In this document: piece after piece, positions 5,924 to 6,826 of the stretch
Numbering within the stretch: the first letter of the stretch is position 1
Layout: each line of letters opens with the position of its first letter
From: an uncultured Microbacteriaceae bacterium
GTDB lineage: Bacteria; Actinomycetota; Actinomycetes; Actinomycetales; Microbacteriaceae
DNA length: 6,826 bases
Assembly: GCA_934661165.1 (NCBI GenBank)
Contig: CAKUJB010000071.1
Location: 1-6,826 of the forward strand
Reading direction: 5' to 3'
Translations under genes and position numbers: made by a program
The notes under the pieces: model-generated
Told to the model about the DNA's origin: nothing
What the model saw: the letters and a program-made list of their open reading frames with translations, nothing else
Databases searched by the model: none

Positions 5924-6184
5924 TCAGGGCGTGCGGCGACGCAGCCGCCGAGTGCCGGCGGGTTCGCCGAGCACCGTCACCGAGCCGGAAGCGATCCGCT
6001 GCACGCCGACGATCGAGCGCAGCAGCGTCGTCTTGCCGCAGCCGGATGGGCCGAGCAGTCCGGTGATGGTGCCGCGCGGGATCTCGACGTCGAGCCCGTC
6101 GAAGACGACCGTCCGACCGCGGCGCACGTGCAGGTCGCGCACCGTGACCGCGGGCGTCGCGCCGGCGCCGTCATCGCTCGCCAC
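5924..6184 (-). pseudogene. Truncated ABC-transporter ATPase, N-terminal remnant
   Basis: The 86 residues contain the start of an ABC nucleotide-binding domain: AVTVRDLHVRRGRTVVFDGL, Walker A GPSGCGKTT (45-53), then GSVTVLGEPAGTRRLRRR and a stop after Thr-Pro. The Q-loop, signature, Walker B and H-loop are all missing, so it cannot be a working ATPase. The style GLLGPSGCGKTTLLRSIVG plus VLGEPAG resembles ABC-2-type export ATPases, usually about 230-320 residues and paired with a permease, also absent. Homology ends near 5933, and the stop lies six bases from the DUF4032 stop. This suggests a deletion that joined the remnant to the DUF4032 unit. GTG 6184 is favoured because CATACT lies six bases upstream (leaderless pattern); GTG 6217 is in frame and adds 11 residues unlike the family. 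Confidence 0.8.
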
Positions 6185-6202
6185 TGGGTCAGTATGCGCC
6201 TC

Positions 6203-6217
6203 GTGGCCGACGGCCAC
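6203..6217. repeat. Perfect inverted repeat GTGGCC-gac-GGCCAC
   Basis: A six-base perfect stem with a three-base loop lies between the regulator's stop and the likely start of the ATPase remnant. It is very GC-rich but has no following T tract in either direction, so it is a weak terminator candidate at best. Its symmetry around a short centre also fits a regulator operator. Confidence 0.4.
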
Positions 6218-6246
6218 CTGTCGCGCCAGCGGGCTGCTGCCAGAGG

Positions 6247-6826
6247 TCAGCGGAGGAGCAGCTGCTGCAGCTCCGCAACGGTCTCGTCAAGATGGTCCCG
6301 CATGGCTTCCGCTGCAGCGCCAGAATCGCGCTGGCGAATCGCTTCGATGAGCCGAGCGTGACCGCGAAAGCTGCTTTCCATCCCGAACTCGTACGAGATC
6401 ACGTCTGTCGACGTGAACATCAGAGCCCGAGCGTCCTCGATGGCGCGCTCCAGCGGAAGATTGCCTGCCGTACGGGCCACTGCCAAGTGGAAGGCGGTGT
6501 CCGCTCGCCGTGACTCATCCTTCGACGTGGCTGCGCGCAGCGCGACCTGCGCGGCAACCATGTCCGCGATCTCCTCATCGTGCGCCCTGACGGCAGCGAG
6601 CGCAGCGGCGGCCGGTTCAAGGATCCGCCGGAATTCGAGAAGCTCGAAGAGCTCATCCTTCCGCGCACGCACCTCCCGGCGCAGCTGTTCCGCATCCACC
6701 TGCTGCTCGATCACCGGGAGGGCGCGGACCTGACCGATGCCTGGGATTCGCTGGGCCCGCTGGAGGGGATCGATCGGCTCAGGGCGCTCGACCAAGTCGA
6801 GCTCAGCCTGCACGAGCTCCTTGACA
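6247..6826 (-). CDS. GntR/FadR-type transcriptional regulator, FCD domain (partial, N-terminus outside window)
   Basis: The reading frame is open to the right edge, so only the C-terminal 193 residues are seen. They form an FCD ligand-binding domain, the all-helical effector module of FadR-subfamily GntR repressors: ELFELLEFRRILEPAAAALA opens it. The metal-binding pattern is present, with Asp and His in DTAFHLAVARTAGN, a second His in RGHARLIEAI and a third in MRDHLDE. The residues nearest the edge (VKELVQAELDLVER, then a Pro/Arg/Gln-rich stretch and IPGIGQVRALP) may be the end of the winged helix, but the wing looks longer than usual. The recognition helix is outside the window. Third codon positions use A and T more often than the ATPase-DUF4032 unit. 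Ligand and targets are unknown; its neighbour downstream is the ATPase remnant. Confidence 0.85.
   Translation of the reverse strand, partial: VKELVQAELDLVERPEPIDPLQRAQRIPGIGQVRALPVIEQQVDAEQLRREVRARKDELFELLEFRRILEPAAAALAAVRAHDEEIADMVAAQVALRAATSKDESRRADTAFHLAVARTAGNLPLERAIEDARALMFTSTDVISYEFGMESSFRGHARLIEAIRQRDSGAAAEAMRDHLDETVAELQQLLLR

Overview
The window is GC-rich chromosomal DNA with strong G/C preference at third codon positions, frequent GTG and TTG starts, DtxR/IdeR-type iron boxes and a tRNA gene without an encoded CCA end. Together these suggest a high-GC actinobacterium. Micrococcales, probably Microbacteriaceae, is my best guess from the protein styles; that placement is inference.

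Layout, left to right. (1) Positions 1-700, minus strand: an exported protein with an HtaA heme-binding domain, cut by the window edge. Its upstream region (701-832) carries a TTGACA/TAGGCT promoter and two iron boxes. (2) Two divergent housekeeping genes: an ElaA-like acetyltransferase (minus) and methionine sulfoxide reductase MsrB (plus). (3) A two-repeat YdcZ/DUF606-type membrane transporter (minus), overlapping msrB tail to tail. (4) tRNA-Thr(UGU) on the plus strand, between two minus-strand genes. (5) A membrane-anchored DsbA-like thioredoxin-fold protein with a CPIC motif (minus). (6) Divergent from it, a two-gene plus-strand unit: a MalK/UgpC-like ABC ATPase that ends right after its nucleotide-binding domain, followed with no gap by a DUF4032 protein carrying a full set of kinase-like residues. 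(7) On the minus strand, the N-terminal remnant of a second ABC ATPase, stopping six bases from the DUF4032 stop codon. (8) The C-terminal, ligand-binding part of a GntR/FadR-type regulator, cut by the right edge.

How the genes relate. The left end is an iron-repressed heme-acquisition locus. msrB and the DsbA-like gene both act in thiol/redox maintenance but are not in one operon. The most interesting unit is ATPase-DUF4032: a permease-less ATPase without the usual C-terminal regulatory domain, translationally coupled to a kinase-like protein of unknown function. This is the best candidate here for an undescribed system. No insertion sequence, CRISPR array or phage gene is visible. No stretch over 300 bases lacks a gene.
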